DNA from: Hydractinia symbiolongicarpus
Taxonomy: Eukaryota > Cnidaria > Hydrozoa > Anthoathecata > Hydractiniidae
Direction of reading: 5' to 3'
Assembly: GCF_029227915.1 (NCBI RefSeq)
Contig: NC_079877.1
Coordinates: 30,343,851-30,407,850, forward strand
Length of the DNA stretch: 64,000 nucleotides
The notes under the pieces are model-generated. The model saw only the letters and a list, made by a program, of their open reading frames with translations, had not been told where the DNA came from and did not search any database. Of the stretch, positions 50,812 to 60,359 are shown in pieces. Within the stretch, counting starts at the first letter, position 1. Each line of letters begins with the position of its first letter. A program made the translations under genes and the position numbers.

Positions 50812-50847
50812 TTTTTATAACCCACAAGGCTTATAAAATCTTCTTTT

Positions 50848-51438
50848 TTATGATGGAAGGTTTGTATCATTCACAGGTTCCCCCGATTCGGGGGAACCCT
50901 GTTTGGACAGCTTCGTGTGATTGATGGTATGGGCTGCCACCAACAGAGGCGCGAGGAATCGACCAAAGGCTGTGTACAGGACTATACCCAGGTCGGCCAT
51001 GGATTCTTTTAAAATAGGGTCCCCCCCTAGATCCTGGCGTAGGGCCTCGGGATGCTCTAAAGATACAAGGTTGCCGATGGCTTTAGTATACATACTTATC
51101 GCATGGGTACTGAGAGCTCTGGCAGTCTTGGCTCCTTTCTCATGGAGGTCGCGTTCGACTACCTCTGCATGTATTTTCTCGACTATTTCATCTGATGCCT
51201 TATCGATGAAGCTATCGCTACATTTTTTAGGCAGTAAATGTGGCTTGGTCTTTCGTATATCTTTGAGAGCTTGGCGCTTATCTATAGGTTGATCAACAGC
51301 CTCGGCTGGAGTATCGACAACATCAAATATCTCCGATAAATCGTTAGCCATGTTTATTAGACGTCGATATTTAAAGAAACAAGCAAGGATTAATACGTAT
51401 GGAAGTAGCACGGCTATAAGCAGTAATATATCCATCAT
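50848..51438 (-). CDS. N-terminally anchored membrane protein (206-aa family)
   Basis: 196 aa, intact. Residues 3-24 are strongly hydrophobic (ILLLIAVLLPYVLILACFF), then a basic FKYRR. This is a type Nin/Cout or signal-anchor pattern. The body is helical, with EKGAKTARALSTHAISMYTKAIG and DLGGDPILKESMADLGIVLYTAFGRFLAPLLVA. It aligns with the element C protein at 61068-61688 in the anchor and in this last segment (DLENDPFLNSALQRFTCDLYYKFGSLLSPIS). Likely a virion-membrane or assembly protein; that is inference. Confidence 0.65.
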   Translation of the reverse strand: MMDILLLIAVLLPYVLILACFFKYRRLINMANDLSEIFDVVDTPAEAVDQPIDKRQALKDIRKTKPHLLPKKCSDSFIDKASDEIVEKIHAEVVERDLHEKGAKTARALSTHAISMYTKAIGNLVSLEHPEALRQDLGGDPILKESMADLGIVLYTAFGRFLAPLLVAAHTINHTKLSKQGSPESGEPVNDTNLPS

Positions 51439-51533
51439 TTATTTGCAGCTTTGTGTAAAGGTGTCGCGAGACAACACCCTTGAATAAAGCGCTAAACTAC
51501 TCGGTTATAAATCGATAGCCTTTGGACTAATTT

Positions 51534-51995
51534 TCATTTTTCGACATGGGTTGCATGTTGGTATAATATAAACGCTCGAGCTGTCTCTCCCTTGCTAGGA
51601 GGAACACCATTTTCTTGATATTTAATATGGATTTTGTGATCGAATTCCCACTGCCCTCGGTTTCCCCAGCACATACCATCTCTAAATTGAGCCTGAATGT
51701 GACCAATAAATGTGCAAATACCGCAACCTAGATACTCGGTGGAACAAATCTCGGTATCACGGTTTAGAGCAACGCAAATCCTATCTAGAATAAGTTTATG
51801 CTGATACCCAGGGAAATCACAATCCTTACAATTACCATGCTGTTTTCGATGATGGCATTTGTTTCTTTCCTTTGTTGCCTTCATACGCTAGAGGCATTTT
51901 ATACACCATTTTGTCTATTCACCATCCCGTTGGATCTTACAATTATCCAAAGAACAAGGTTTTTTACATTGTGTACAGTATTTAGTCTCCTCCAT
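51534..51995 (-). pseudogene. Zinc-ribbon / HNH-like nuclease with two in-frame stops
   Basis: From the ATG at 51995 the frame reads two CxxC-type elements (YCTQCKKPC; KWCIKCL), each followed by an in-frame TAG. It is then open from 51884 to 51534. That part has a third Cys/His cluster (CHHRKQHGNCKDC), LGCGICTFIGHIQAQF and MCWGNRGQWEFDHKIHI. This fits viral/phage HNH-type proteins with the WxxDHxxP-like active site (here W-x2-DH). It lies downstream of PolB on the same strand, where such nucleases may help replication or homing. Confidence 0.6.
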
Positions 51996-52049
51996 TTTGT
52001 TGTTGTTGTATATACTATCAGTATATACAATTGGGACAATAGTCATCAT

Positions 52050-54590
52050 TTATAAATCTAAAGGCTTTGTATGAACACCATCCTCATGTACAACTCTCTT
52101 ATCATAGAACGCTGATAGACCCAGCTTATGTTGCTGATATGTGATCATCCCCTGGTTATGAACCCGCAAGCCTACATTTTGCAATATCTAAATCTCCCTT
52201 TAATGCTCCGTATATTTCAACCATGTCACTTCGTTCTGCCTTTTGGACATTCCTTTACATGAAAATTTCGTGCCGTATTTACCTTCGACGAAATAGCACT
52301 TGCCTGTCAGCGCTATCATTCTGAATCCGATAAAATTCTTCTTTGAACAAACCTCCGGTGCGACTAGAATGCTTATCGGTAACGCGCCAATGAGCCACAT
52401 CCTCATCGTACGTAGGTTCTCTCCAGATATGGCAAAATACGCTGTGTCCATGTAAATATACTCGAAATCTCGTCGTTCTAAGTACTTGTCGAGAAAATTA
52501 TAGTAAAATTCTAGCATCCGCAATTTAGCCGATTGATATACATATATCCCGCATTGGTACGCCCTGTTAATGGAAATGCCTTGTTTAAGCCGCCTTAATT
52601 CATATGCGTCTCCAATCTCTTCCAAATCCTCCAAGTAGGGGCTTCTCATTGCAGCATCTACTACCTTTTCATCCTTCGTAAATGTGGTATTGTTATGTCT
52701 CGCCAAATCCTCTATCATCTTCCCGTAGAACGAGTTCCCTTTCAATTTTGCAGTATCACCAGCAATGCGCTTGTTGGGGTCTTTATCTGCTTGGCGACGC
52801 GCATTCGCGATTTCCTCCGGGAACCATGCAAATGGTTTACCCCTTGAGTACTTGAGTATTTGATAGCAAGCCGTAATCTTCAACCCATGATTAAGATACC
52901 ACTTGATTAGGTCAGTACAAAGCAGGATCTTCTCAGCTTTCAACACTCCCAACAGCTTTTTAGTGCCTGGGATACGTTTTCGCCCGTCTTGGTCAAATAA
53001 TCATGCATATGCTGAGGGATTTGATTGTCGGGGATCTCCCTGACCACAAATAGTTGTGACATTTCACTGAATTTTTCGTACAGCTTAGCTGGGACTTCAA
53101 TATCAACCTGGCAAAAACCGAAGAGTGATCCATCGATAATGTCTCGCGCCATAGAATCCAAGCCTTCTGTTGGTTCAGCAATCCTGATAAGCTTCTCCTT
53201 CCCACAAGGGAAGTCCTGCATCAAGGTGCTAGGGTAGAGCATATTGGCGTCATACCCCAGGATGGTCCTACATTTTTTCGGTTCGTTATAAATATGCGAT
53301 CTAATACCTGTAACATCCCTCTCGTGGTATCTGCAAAATACTATCGCGGGACCACCCACCATGCCTGTTTGCAGGAGCTCATACGCCTCGTTCTCTGTAC
53401 AATATGTACGATCTTTTTGAACCTGTTTACAATCCTCGCATCGAGCTTTGGTGCAACAAGCCTCACATTTATGCTTACAGGGATCCCCTGGGGCATAAAG
53501 ATTTATATCATGGTTCAACCGCAATGATTTGTTTACAACGTAGCGCATCGACACACCCGGAATGCTCACGGCATCCTTCAAAATGTCAATCTCACCCTCG
53601 TAGTATATATTGTGGGTCTTGTCGACGGCCTCGATAAATGGTATTACGTCCGCCATATTGTATTCGGCTAACCAATGCAGCATCGTCACGCATTCTCTTT
53701 TAAAAAACTCATCCCGGAAAGCCTGGTAATCTTCAATTGATAGTGTGTTTTTACCACTGAGAGTGCTATAAAACGCCTCATGATCGACTGGGCCCACATG
53801 GTCCAACTTTTCGTAGCTTGTTAACCACTCGTATGGAAACACTAATTTTTTGACATTGCACTCCAACGATTTGCACCATTTTTCATAACTCAGGCCTGGT
53901 GCGAGGAAATTCTTAATATCGATAAATTTGAACTTTGAACTGGTTAGAAACATGTAATCGTTGTCTTTTTTCGCTACTTAGATATTATCATCATCCGGAA
54001 TTCGTTCGACAAAATACCGCTTTATCATGTTGATATCGTACTTGCACTGTTAAAGCCTATCACTGTCACTTGATTTATCCATTCGTGCCAAGCATTTTGA
54101 GTTTGTTCCGGGAGCATATCGAAATCATCTGGCTTGGGATATATGCGTTCGACTTCTTGGACAATCCTCATTTGTCTCTGCTCCAGTTGCTCGACAAATT
54201 TTTGCACAAGCACCTTTGGGTCTTCATTCATGATGAAGGTAGGATGTTCTTGTAGGCTATCGTGTATTGCTACGCTGACAGGTATATGCTCTGTTATATA
54301 TGTAAGATCAGACGTTTGCTGCTGGTTCAATGGTGCCAAGAGAGCCTCGAAATCAAAGACGATGAAGTGGGGAGATGCTCGAAATTCTTTCTTGAATACC
54401 CTCTTAGCCTTGGGAGGGTTTTCACACTCCCATGCAGTGACAAGATTGTAGCCTAAATTCCGAATGTGGTCCTCTTTGAATTTGGTACAATTGAAATTAT
54501 TTTTATCTGCGTTGGTTAGCTGTGGTTGACAAGGGCATCCATGCCATTTACAGCCGTGGTATTCATATACTGTTTTTGTGTGAGGATCAT
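52050..54590 (-). pseudogene. Protein-primed type DNA polymerase B, multiply broken
   Basis: In order on the - strand: an N-terminal nuclease-like segment (TKTVYEYHGCKWHGCP), exonuclease motif I (FDFEALLAPL) to about 54025, a frameshift and a TAA, then 52940-53953. That piece has the DIKNFLAPGLSYEKW exonuclease region, a Cys-rich insert (CKHKCEACCTKARCEDC) and polymerase motif A (GYDANMLYPSTLM). After a second frameshift near 52945 comes 52200-52952, with motif B (KLKGNSFYGK) and motif C. Motif C reads YIYMDTAYFAI: compared with the YxDTDS form of the family, two residues including the second catalytic Asp are missing by an in-frame 6-bp loss. The C-terminus (GMITYQQHKLGLSAFYDKRVV, PLDL) follows in another frame to 52050. 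Inactive beyond doubt. Confidence 0.85.
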
Positions 54591-54869
54591 ACCTACCCTA
54601 TAAACTTCCTTACTACCGTCGCGTATCACACGTTCTCCCCCCTGTCCGAGCGTGGGTACGTGTGGCTCGATCTTACTCCTAATAAGTCGGGATCTGGCCA
54701 TCTCTTGTTGCTCAAAGATATCCATAGCTTGTGGTGAAAATGGGGTAGGAGCGGGTCCTGGAGCATTCTCTAATAAAGCAACGAGGTCCGCTTTACGTTT
54801 ACGAGAATAGCCCGTAATTCCTCGGGTTTTCGCAATGACGTGTAATTGCTTTACAGTATATGAATTCAT
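54516..54869 (-). CDS. SAP-domain protein upstream of PolB (end overlapping PolB frame)
   Basis: 117 aa. Residues 1-36 are a clear SAP motif (YTVKQLHVIAKTRGITGYSRKRKADLVALL). A Pro linker follows, then QAMDIFEQQEMARSR, shared with the SAP pseudogene of element A. The last ~30 residues overlap the PolB N-terminal frame in another phase. In the parent gene SAP and PolB may therefore have been one protein, later separated by a frameshift; this matches the arrangement at 21133-21949. Confidence 0.6.
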   Translation of the reverse strand: MNSYTVKQLHVIAKTRGITGYSRKRKADLVALLENAPGPAPTPFSPQAMDIFEQQEMARSRLIRSKIEPHVPTLGQGGERVIRDGSKEVYRVGMILTQKQYMNTTAVNGMDALVNHS

Positions 54870-55119
54870 ATCTATTTATATACAGACCCCAACCAAAACA
54901 TTATGGACATCATTTGAATAATTAAGGAATTTCCCTTTACTCAATTCTAATTTTGTTGATGTCAGCATATATAGTATATATGCTATTGCGCATGCGTTGA
55001 TGACGTCATGTATTTCTGTTATATATTATTATGTGTTGGTTATTGGCATTTAGGGGAATTTCCCTTGGTTGTCGACTGTATTTATAAAAACTGGGTATAT
55101 TCACTCCGTACTACTACTA
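54870..55119. other. A+T-rich non-coding stretch
   Basis: No gene seen. It contains the short inverted pair ggaatttccctt, TATA-like runs (tatatagtatatatg; tatttataaaaactggg) and a cgcatgcg core. It may hold the SAP gene promoter and the end of element B. Confidence 0.4.
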
Positions 55120-56344
55120 ATGGAACCTTGAGGAACACCACAAATAATCTTAATCTTCACTTTTCCCAGTAGAAGCTTTGTTTATAGGTAAGTTTTTAAT
55201 AGTCCTTTTAATGTCATCTAATGTTACTTTTTTAAAAGTAAAGGTTCCATTAATTATTGTATTTTGTTGTTTTCCGGCCAGTTGTATAAATTTAAAGAAC
55301 TTACAATACTTGTTTTTGCAATATCATCTGATTTAGTCATTATGTTTCCTTGTTCAATTAAGATAACATTGCTGCTGTTTCAAGCTGCATGCTTATTTGA
55401 AAAATAAGGTTTACATGCCACCCAAAAAGGTTTTGTATTTTTCTTAATGGAGAGTTTATTCATAAATTCTGTTTTAATTTCTTTGTTAAATTTAGTGACG
55501 TAGTTTCGGTGTCTTTTGTAGATGGAGACGTCTTCTGGCTTTTTAGTTTTAATTGCCAGTCGTTTTAGCATAAAACGTTTCATTATCGCCTTACGAAGAT
55601 TTTTATTGAAATAGGGATTTTGGTTTCCTCGTATAACTTTTTTCTTTCTTGGAGCGTGTTTGTTCAATACATTTACAAATGTTTCTTGAAAGGTTTCCCA
55701 TTTATCTACATTATTCTCTAAAGCATTTGTAGTTCAACCTGAAAATCTTCTTTAATAAAGCTTTTATAGCTTCGATAATTAATAATTTTTGGTTCCTCCT
55801 TTTCGAAGGTAGATTTAAGAATAGTATATGTCATTTGATGACAATCACTGAAACCTGTTTCGTATGAATTTGTAAACTTAAAGCAGAATTTGCGATTTGT
55901 GAGGAGTAAATCAATGCAAGAACCCGAACCCTTAAAACATGTGTTGCCTTTAATAAGTTTAACCAAATTGTGAGAGTTCATAAAATCAACCATTTTATCT
56001 TTTTTAGGCTCAAGGTTAAAACCCCCCATCACTAGGTAATTATCATAGGTCACAGAATAGTGATCTATCATACTTGAAAGATTATTTAAAAATAATTCAT
56101 TGTCTTGATTCGGATATTTATAAATACTTATTACAAGCCACTTTTCCTTTCTAAGATTCAGTTCAAAAGGTATTGCTTAAAAATCTGGTGGTATAGTAAA
56201 TGTAGTTAAAAGGCGGTTTGGTGAAGAAGACTTCAGATATACTAGAAGCCTACCATTTCTTTTACTAATATCAAGACGATATGGTTTGTGATATCCGTTT
56301 ATTAAAAACTGAGCTGTCGGGAAAGACCCATCTATCTTCGTTTC
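55120..56344 (-). mobile_element. Non-LTR retrotransposon (LINE) fragment, internally deleted
   Basis: Reading leftwards: the C-terminal half of an apurinic-type endonuclease (YDNYLVMGGFNLEP, where the usual GDFN is GGFN; SCIDLLLTNRKF; GFSDCHQMTYTIL) to about 55718. Then the linker typical before the reverse transcriptase (NPYFNKNLRKAIMKR, YKRHRNYVTKFNKEIKTEF, KPFWVACKPYFSNK) at 55380-55667. Then INKASTGK, followed almost directly by ICGVPQGS near 55130. Most of the reverse transcriptase between these motifs is deleted. Several frameshifts are present. Element C begins directly at its edge (56345), so the element inserted into, or recombined with, the endonuclease region. Confidence 0.75.
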
Positions 56345-56560
56345 AGAGATAGGAAAATGCCGATGTTAGGACAAACCCCGTTGGCACTTTACCATTCCAC
56401 GTCAAATTATAGGCCATCCACGTCAAATCAACGATAGAAGAGTCTATAAAATCCGTTAGCACCTACGAATGTCCGGATCCGCCCCAACCCCCCAACCCCC
56501 GCCGTGTCCCCTCCCTCCCCACCCTCATCTGTCTTGTCCCACAATTATAGTGTTATGTGT
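56345..56560 (+). repeat. Element C terminal region and C-rich tract
   Basis: Aligns with 10833-11107: agagatagg start, one copy of the cgtcaaatcaacgatagaagag motif, then C-runs at 56478-56530. Shorter than in element A, which has a second direct repeat. Confidence 0.55.
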
Positions 56561-56565
56561 GTCTA

Positions 56566-56588
56566 TCTTTACCAGAAACAAGTAAAGA
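56566..56588. terminator. Hairpin past the end of the left-end gene
   Basis: TCTTTACC-AGAAACA-AGTAAAGA, 7 of 8 pairs. It is the counterpart of the perfect hairpin at 18954-18976. Confidence 0.5.
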
Positions 56589-56608
56589 TGATTGCAACAT
56601 TGCAAGGT

Positions 56609-56944
56609 TTAGCGCCACATAATGTCATAACTGAAGAATTGATTTTGATGATTATTTTGAGATTGTTTGAGACCATTTGATCTGACAAAGGCATCACCCT
56701 TGAAACTATAATCCTTCAATTCATCACAAAGTTTTGCAGGCAACCATGTCTTATATTTATTTCCCATTCTATCTTGAACCTCCGCATACATAGATTTTTC
56801 AGAAAGAGCACCAGGTCTTGATATTTCCATCTCTTTCACATATTTAACAAGGTAAATATCGTTTTTAGGCAGCTCTCTCCACTTTATGATCGGAGTAACT
56901 TGTTCTATGTTTTGTTCAAATTCTTCAACTGTTGGAAAAGCCAT
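56609..56944 (-). CDS. Small soluble protein at the left end (unknown function)
   Basis: 111 aa from the ATG at 56944; the frame is open five codons further from a GTG. It is soluble, acidic at first (FPTVEEFEQNIEQV), then a compact alternating segment (DIYLVKYVKEMEI, MYAEVQDRMGNKYKTWLP, KLCDELKDY, DAFVRSNGLK) that could fold as a small beta barrel, ending in a Gln/Asn-rich tail. An OB-like single-stranded DNA-binding role is conceivable from the pattern but not shown. Element A keeps only a 19-bp remnant of its 3' end, inverted, at 18859. Confidence 0.65.
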   Translation of the reverse strand: MAFPTVEEFEQNIEQVTPIIKWRELPKNDIYLVKYVKEMEISRPGALSEKSMYAEVQDRMGNKYKTWLPAKLCDELKDYSFKGDAFVRSNGLKQSQNNHQNQFFSYDIMWR

Positions 56945-56984
56945 TGTGTTTATATTCACGATTACATCTCTTTATACCACTTTA

Positions 56985-57199
56985 TAAATAACAACACGCA
57001 AGCAGTTTTTGTTATCTACCATCTGTCAATCAAACGCTTATAACAATAGGATTTTACATATTTTACATACCAGAAAGTTGTTTACATAAGAAAAAAGTCA
57101 AAACGAAAGTAGCCGTTGCTAAGGATATTTGGTATGTAAGGAATGCATTGTTTCTCTATTGTTATTCTGGCTTGATTGACATTTAATTGACGTCATTCT
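56985..57199. promoter_or_regulatory. Conserved non-coding block with nested inverted repeats
   Basis: Counterpart of 11186-11396. The outer repeat starts TGTCAATCAA at 57024 and ends TTGATTGACA near 57180; the inner pair is TTACATACCA/TGGTATGTAA. Here it lies between the start of the 111-aa gene and the end of the 393-aa gene, so it may also carry the former's promoter. Confidence 0.55.
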
Positions 57200-58381
57200 T
57201 TATCTAAACAAATACCATATGAAATAACCTGTTGTCATAACAATCACAAGAGCGATCTTCTCATCTTCGTGTGTAGGAGGAGTATCTTTGTGGTAAGGTG
57301 CAGTAATGTGTTTATCTGTAGTATCCACGTGGTGTACGGTAATGTGTTTATCAGGATAGATATCAGGATGATCGGGTGTTACAGGCTTCTTTTTAGTTAT
57401 CTTATGTGATTCGGTAACATTGACCTTTCGATTAATACCGATGGTAAGATCCTCACCCGATATCAAAATCTTGTTGTTGTAACCCACCACACCGGTCTTA
57501 ATTCTGAGATTCATGTCACTAGGTAACATATAAATACCTTGTCCAACCGAATAATCAACCTTACTTGAAGCGTAGTTTAACGTATCCTGATAACGTTTAA
57601 TGTCCTCCTGAATATCGACCCTACGGTTAACAATGTACTCAAGGTTATTCATAAAAACTTTTTGGGCGGTCAGAGCACTTGAATCATTACCGAGGATGGA
57701 GGATCGCGCTGAGGCTTGAGAACTAAGAACAAGATATGCATAGGCCCTGACACTGCTCGAGATCTTCACAAGGCCCGTTTTTGTAAATCCATCGGATTTT
57801 TCCACAATCCACCGCGTCATGGAGTCGTTTGTGAAATAACTTAACCCCGGAGTCGGATTCTCTTTACGTCTTTTTTGATATGAGCTGAAAAAGTTCTGAC
57901 CCCTGTATTTCATGGGGTTGGGATCAACTCCATAATCGCCGCAGATTTTTAAAAACTCCTCATTTGAATAGGGATTGTCGTATCGATTGAAGCTATCCTC
58001 AAAGGGTAGAGGTGTCTGTAGGCGCTTAATGATTCGCCTAATGTGATAATACACATGAAAACGATATATTGACCTGACCATAGATCTACCATCCTTCAGG
58101 TGTTCCGAACTTACCCCACAGGCACTTGAAGCGCACCAAGTGGCGAAATTTAGCTGGGTTTGCCATAATCTAAAAGGTTGCTCATTCCAAATTCTCATAC
58201 GTTGCGCGTTATGACTAAGTTCATAATTGGTAAAAATATTAGGAAAGGAAGCGGGGAAAGAGCCACTTTCAGACACAATAATGGCCTGTTTGTACAGATC
58301 CCTAGCGCTCAATATTTGAAGATCCCGCCCCCCATTTGGCTTATATGCCGCATTCGGGTTATATCTGAAAATGTCATCCAT
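57200..58381 (-). CDS. Conserved membrane-anchored protein of the element (unknown function)
   Basis: 393 aa, homologue of 11397-12566. Conserved N-terminal 320 residues (SFPNIFTNYEL, WQTQLNFATWCASSACG, YHIRRIIKRLQTPLPFEDSF, YSVGQGIYMLPSDMNLRIKTGVVGYNN). The linker (about 325-370) contains His-rich KHIT repeats that differ in number from element A, and a C-terminal anchor ALVIVMTTGYFIWYLF follows. The conserved body with a variable repeat linker argues for real selection on the protein. Function unknown; the head faces the side opposite to the anchor. Confidence 0.78.
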   Translation of the reverse strand: MDDIFRYNPNAAYKPNGGRDLQILSARDLYKQAIIVSESGSFPASFPNIFTNYELSHNAQRMRIWNEQPFRLWQTQLNFATWCASSACGVSSEHLKDGRSMVRSIYRFHVYYHIRRIIKRLQTPLPFEDSFNRYDNPYSNEEFLKICGDYGVDPNPMKYRGQNFFSSYQKRRKENPTPGLSYFTNDSMTRWIVEKSDGFTKTGLVKISSSVRAYAYLVLSSQASARSSILGNDSSALTAQKVFMNNLEYIVNRRVDIQEDIKRYQDTLNYASSKVDYSVGQGIYMLPSDMNLRIKTGVVGYNNKILISGEDLTIGINRKVNVTESHKITKKKPVTPDHPDIYPDKHITVHHVDTTDKHITAPYHKDTPPTHEDEKIALVIVMTTGYFIWYLFR

Positions 58382-58419
58382 TCTTTGATTTAAATATATT
58401 CACAATCTCTAATATAATA
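58382..58419. promoter_or_regulatory. 38-bp divergent promoter region
   Basis: Same length and core (tttgatttaaata, tctctaatataa) as 12567-12604. Confidence 0.5.
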
Positions 58420-58983
58420 ATGTATATCACAATAAAGGACGTAAATAGCGAGAAGAAAATCTATTTGTATCAACCGATAGACAACTCACATGGTACAAAG
58501 GAGGTTGCGATCGTGGAGACGTTTTCGGATAATGTCACATATGTAGCTACAGCTCCAATAGATATACCCTTGGCTGACGGAGTTACCACGGTTAGGTTAC
58601 AACAGGGTCAGCACTACACGGGGAGGGAGTTGAATTCAATCGTGAGAGGTGATGTAAAATCAACACAACTAGCTAGAAACTCTAAGTTGAGTAAAATATT
58701 CAATCTGGGGGGTATAACGGAACTACATTTTAATCTTAATGAATTGGATAACTCGTTAAATCTTAAAGATGGTGAATATAGCAACAACCTGATGACATAT
58801 CATATATCCGAGTATGGTGGTGATTTTACATATATTGAACCGAAAAATCCGCAATATAAGAAACTAAAGAAAGGTTTACTTCAATCACTTACCATGAGAG
58901 TCACAGGTCAGGATGGTAAGGTGCTATGGGGTGGTATGAAGACAGCAGTTACACTACACATAAGAGATACGGCGGACAGATGA
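58420..58983 (+). CDS. Small beta-rich protein upstream of capsid gene (candidate minor capsid)
   Basis: 187 aa, homologue of 12605-13165. The region at about 45-90 differs strongly between the two copies while LHFNLNELDNSLNLK and YIEPKNPQYKKLK are kept, as expected for an exposed loop on a conserved fold. It ends LHIRDTADR. Stop at 58983; the capsid ATG follows after 55 bp of A+T-rich sequence. Confidence 0.7.
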   Translation: MYITIKDVNSEKKIYLYQPIDNSHGTKEVAIVETFSDNVTYVATAPIDIPLADGVTTVRLQQGQHYTGRELNSIVRGDVKSTQLARNSKLSKIFNLGGITELHFNLNELDNSLNLKDGEYSNNLMTYHISEYGGDFTYIEPKNPQYKKLKKGLLQSLTMRVTGQDGKVLWGGMKTAVTLHIRDTADR

Positions 58984-59038
58984 TACCGTAGCATTAACCG
59001 AATTAAAGTAAAATAAAATAAAAGTAATATGGAATAGA

Positions 59039-60358
59039 ATGGAATACGGGAAAAAGTTAAACCCAGAGCGTTCACTTAGGATCGCACATGGCGTAAAAGG
59101 AACGCATCAAAAAGTAATTGTCACTCACAACCCGAGTGAGATTGATCAGAACCAGTTACTCCTGATTAGGTTCCCTAATTTAGGTAACGATGATGTCATT
59201 GTTCCTGGTACTTCGAAAATAAGTTTCGACATTGAACTCGAGTCAAAAGTCGACACGAAGAGAACATTGGTCTCTAACATAGGGAGGGCAATTGTTAAAA
59301 AGTTGGACATCAAGTTCGAGGGTACCGAGATTCTGAGCATTGATGACTTTGATCTTTTCGGGTGCTACAGAGATTTATGGTTAACCAAGTCTGAAAAAAG
59401 AAATGCAATAAGACAAGGTATCATCTTTGATGAAGGGTGCACGGAAAATTGCATGAAACTGAGAGTTGGAGCCGCGGATAAAGATACATCAGAGGTAGCG
59501 GACAAAGCAATCTATGATGCATACAAAAACAAGTTCACCATACCACTAGATTTTGAAATGTTGGATAGCACGATTCCTTATTATCAGGCCGGATTAGGTA
59601 ATAGGCTGTGTTATGAGATAACATTCAACAATTATGACAGGGTAGTATTATCAACACCAACCAAACCTTCCGGTGCCACATCGGCACCCGCGCCGGATGC
59701 TAAATACAAAATCTCCAACATATCTCTCGAATATGAGATTGTGACACAACCCACACTCGCCAGATTCATTTCAAATGAATACCAAAACATGGCCGTACTC
59801 TATGACAGATTTCTGAGACATAGACAAATTAGGGTGGATAAGTCGGACACAACGTGGAATTGGTCATTCAATACACCGTGCAAGTCCCTGAAGGGTATAT
59901 TGGTTCTGTTTGAGGAAGAGAAAGCTTACAAACGAGATACCGGTAGGTTCTACAATCCTAAGATCAAAAAGGTATCCGCCATAGTTGAGGGTAAGCCTAA
60001 CCAACTTTTCGCTCAGGGGATGCAACCGTTTGAGCATTATGGTGAAATATGCAAGTATTTCGCAGAGGGCAAGCAAAAGGACAGCAACGCCGGTGAAATA
60101 CAGAAACATCTGCAACTACATGATGTGAAGGTCGCAGACTACCTAACCACGAAATATGCTCTATGGCTGGATTTCAGAACCATAGATGAAAACTCACTGC
60201 ACGGGACCGGCCGACGGATTGAAAATGCGAGCGAGGGGATCACACTGCAAGTTGAAAAGACGGCCGAAACCGCGGGATCCTTAAACGCCTACATATATCT
60301 AATCATGGATGCTCAATTAAATATTCAAAACGGTGAAATTATGGATGTACTATATTAA
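59039..60358 (+). CDS. Major capsid protein (double jelly-roll, Polinton/adintovirus type)
   Basis: 439 aa, intact. Two beta-rich halves. The first has QKVIVTHNPSEIDQN, NIGRAIVKKLDIKFEG, FTIPLDFEML and YEITFNNYDRVVL, joined by an Ala/Pro/Gly loop (about 215-228). The second has NISLEYEIVTQPTLAR, LYDRFLRHRQIRV, PCKSLKGILVLFE, FYNPKIKKVSAIVEGKPN, LWLDFRTIDENSLHGTGRRI and YIYLIMDAQLNIQ. This is the protein often labelled F54H12.2-like in invertebrate genomes. It would form the trimeric capsomers of an icosahedral virion. It is followed one base later by the ATPase start, consistent with co-transcription. Confidence 0.9.
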   Translation: MEYGKKLNPERSLRIAHGVKGTHQKVIVTHNPSEIDQNQLLLIRFPNLGNDDVIVPGTSKISFDIELESKVDTKRTLVSNIGRAIVKKLDIKFEGTEILSIDDFDLFGCYRDLWLTKSEKRNAIRQGIIFDEGCTENCMKLRVGAADKDTSEVADKAIYDAYKNKFTIPLDFEMLDSTIPYYQAGLGNRLCYEITFNNYDRVVLSTPTKPSGATSAPAPDAKYKISNISLEYEIVTQPTLARFISNEYQNMAVLYDRFLRHRQIRVDKSDTTWNWSFNTPCKSLKGILVLFEEEKAYKRDTGRFYNPKIKKVSAIVEGKPNQLFAQGMQPFEHYGEICKYFAEGKQKDSNAGEIQKHLQLHDVKVADYLTTKYALWLDFRTIDENSLHGTGRRIENASEGITLQVEKTAETAGSLNAYIYLIMDAQLNIQNGEIMDVLY

Positions 60359-60359
60359 G

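Larger units (their letters stand above)
47125..54900. mobile_element. Element B: decayed, rearranged Polinton/adintovirus-like element
   Basis: Entered inside the capsid gene directly from array sequence. One rightward fusion frame (capsid-integrase) meets a long leftward block: SAP, PolB, HNH-like, 196-aa membrane, 116-aa membrane, MDKKS-like, ATPase, coiled-coil and MSV199-like genes. Gene order differs from elements A and C (the ATPase lies after, not before, the membrane genes), and proteins are only distantly similar, so it is another lineage. Many frames are broken. The right boundary near 54900 is uncertain. Confidence 0.75.

Noticed and set aside
49614-51995. Reassigned TAG codon in element B, suggested by three in-frame TAGs
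   Set aside because: The 116-aa gene at 50461 ends in TAG like an ordinary stop, and the same genes also contain frameshifts and a TAA. Decay is the simpler reading.
50921-54737. Plus-strand frames across element B (50921-51292, 53294-53637, 54134-54451)
   Set aside because: They lie opposite recognisable membrane-protein and PolB sequence on the - strand and have no features of their own.
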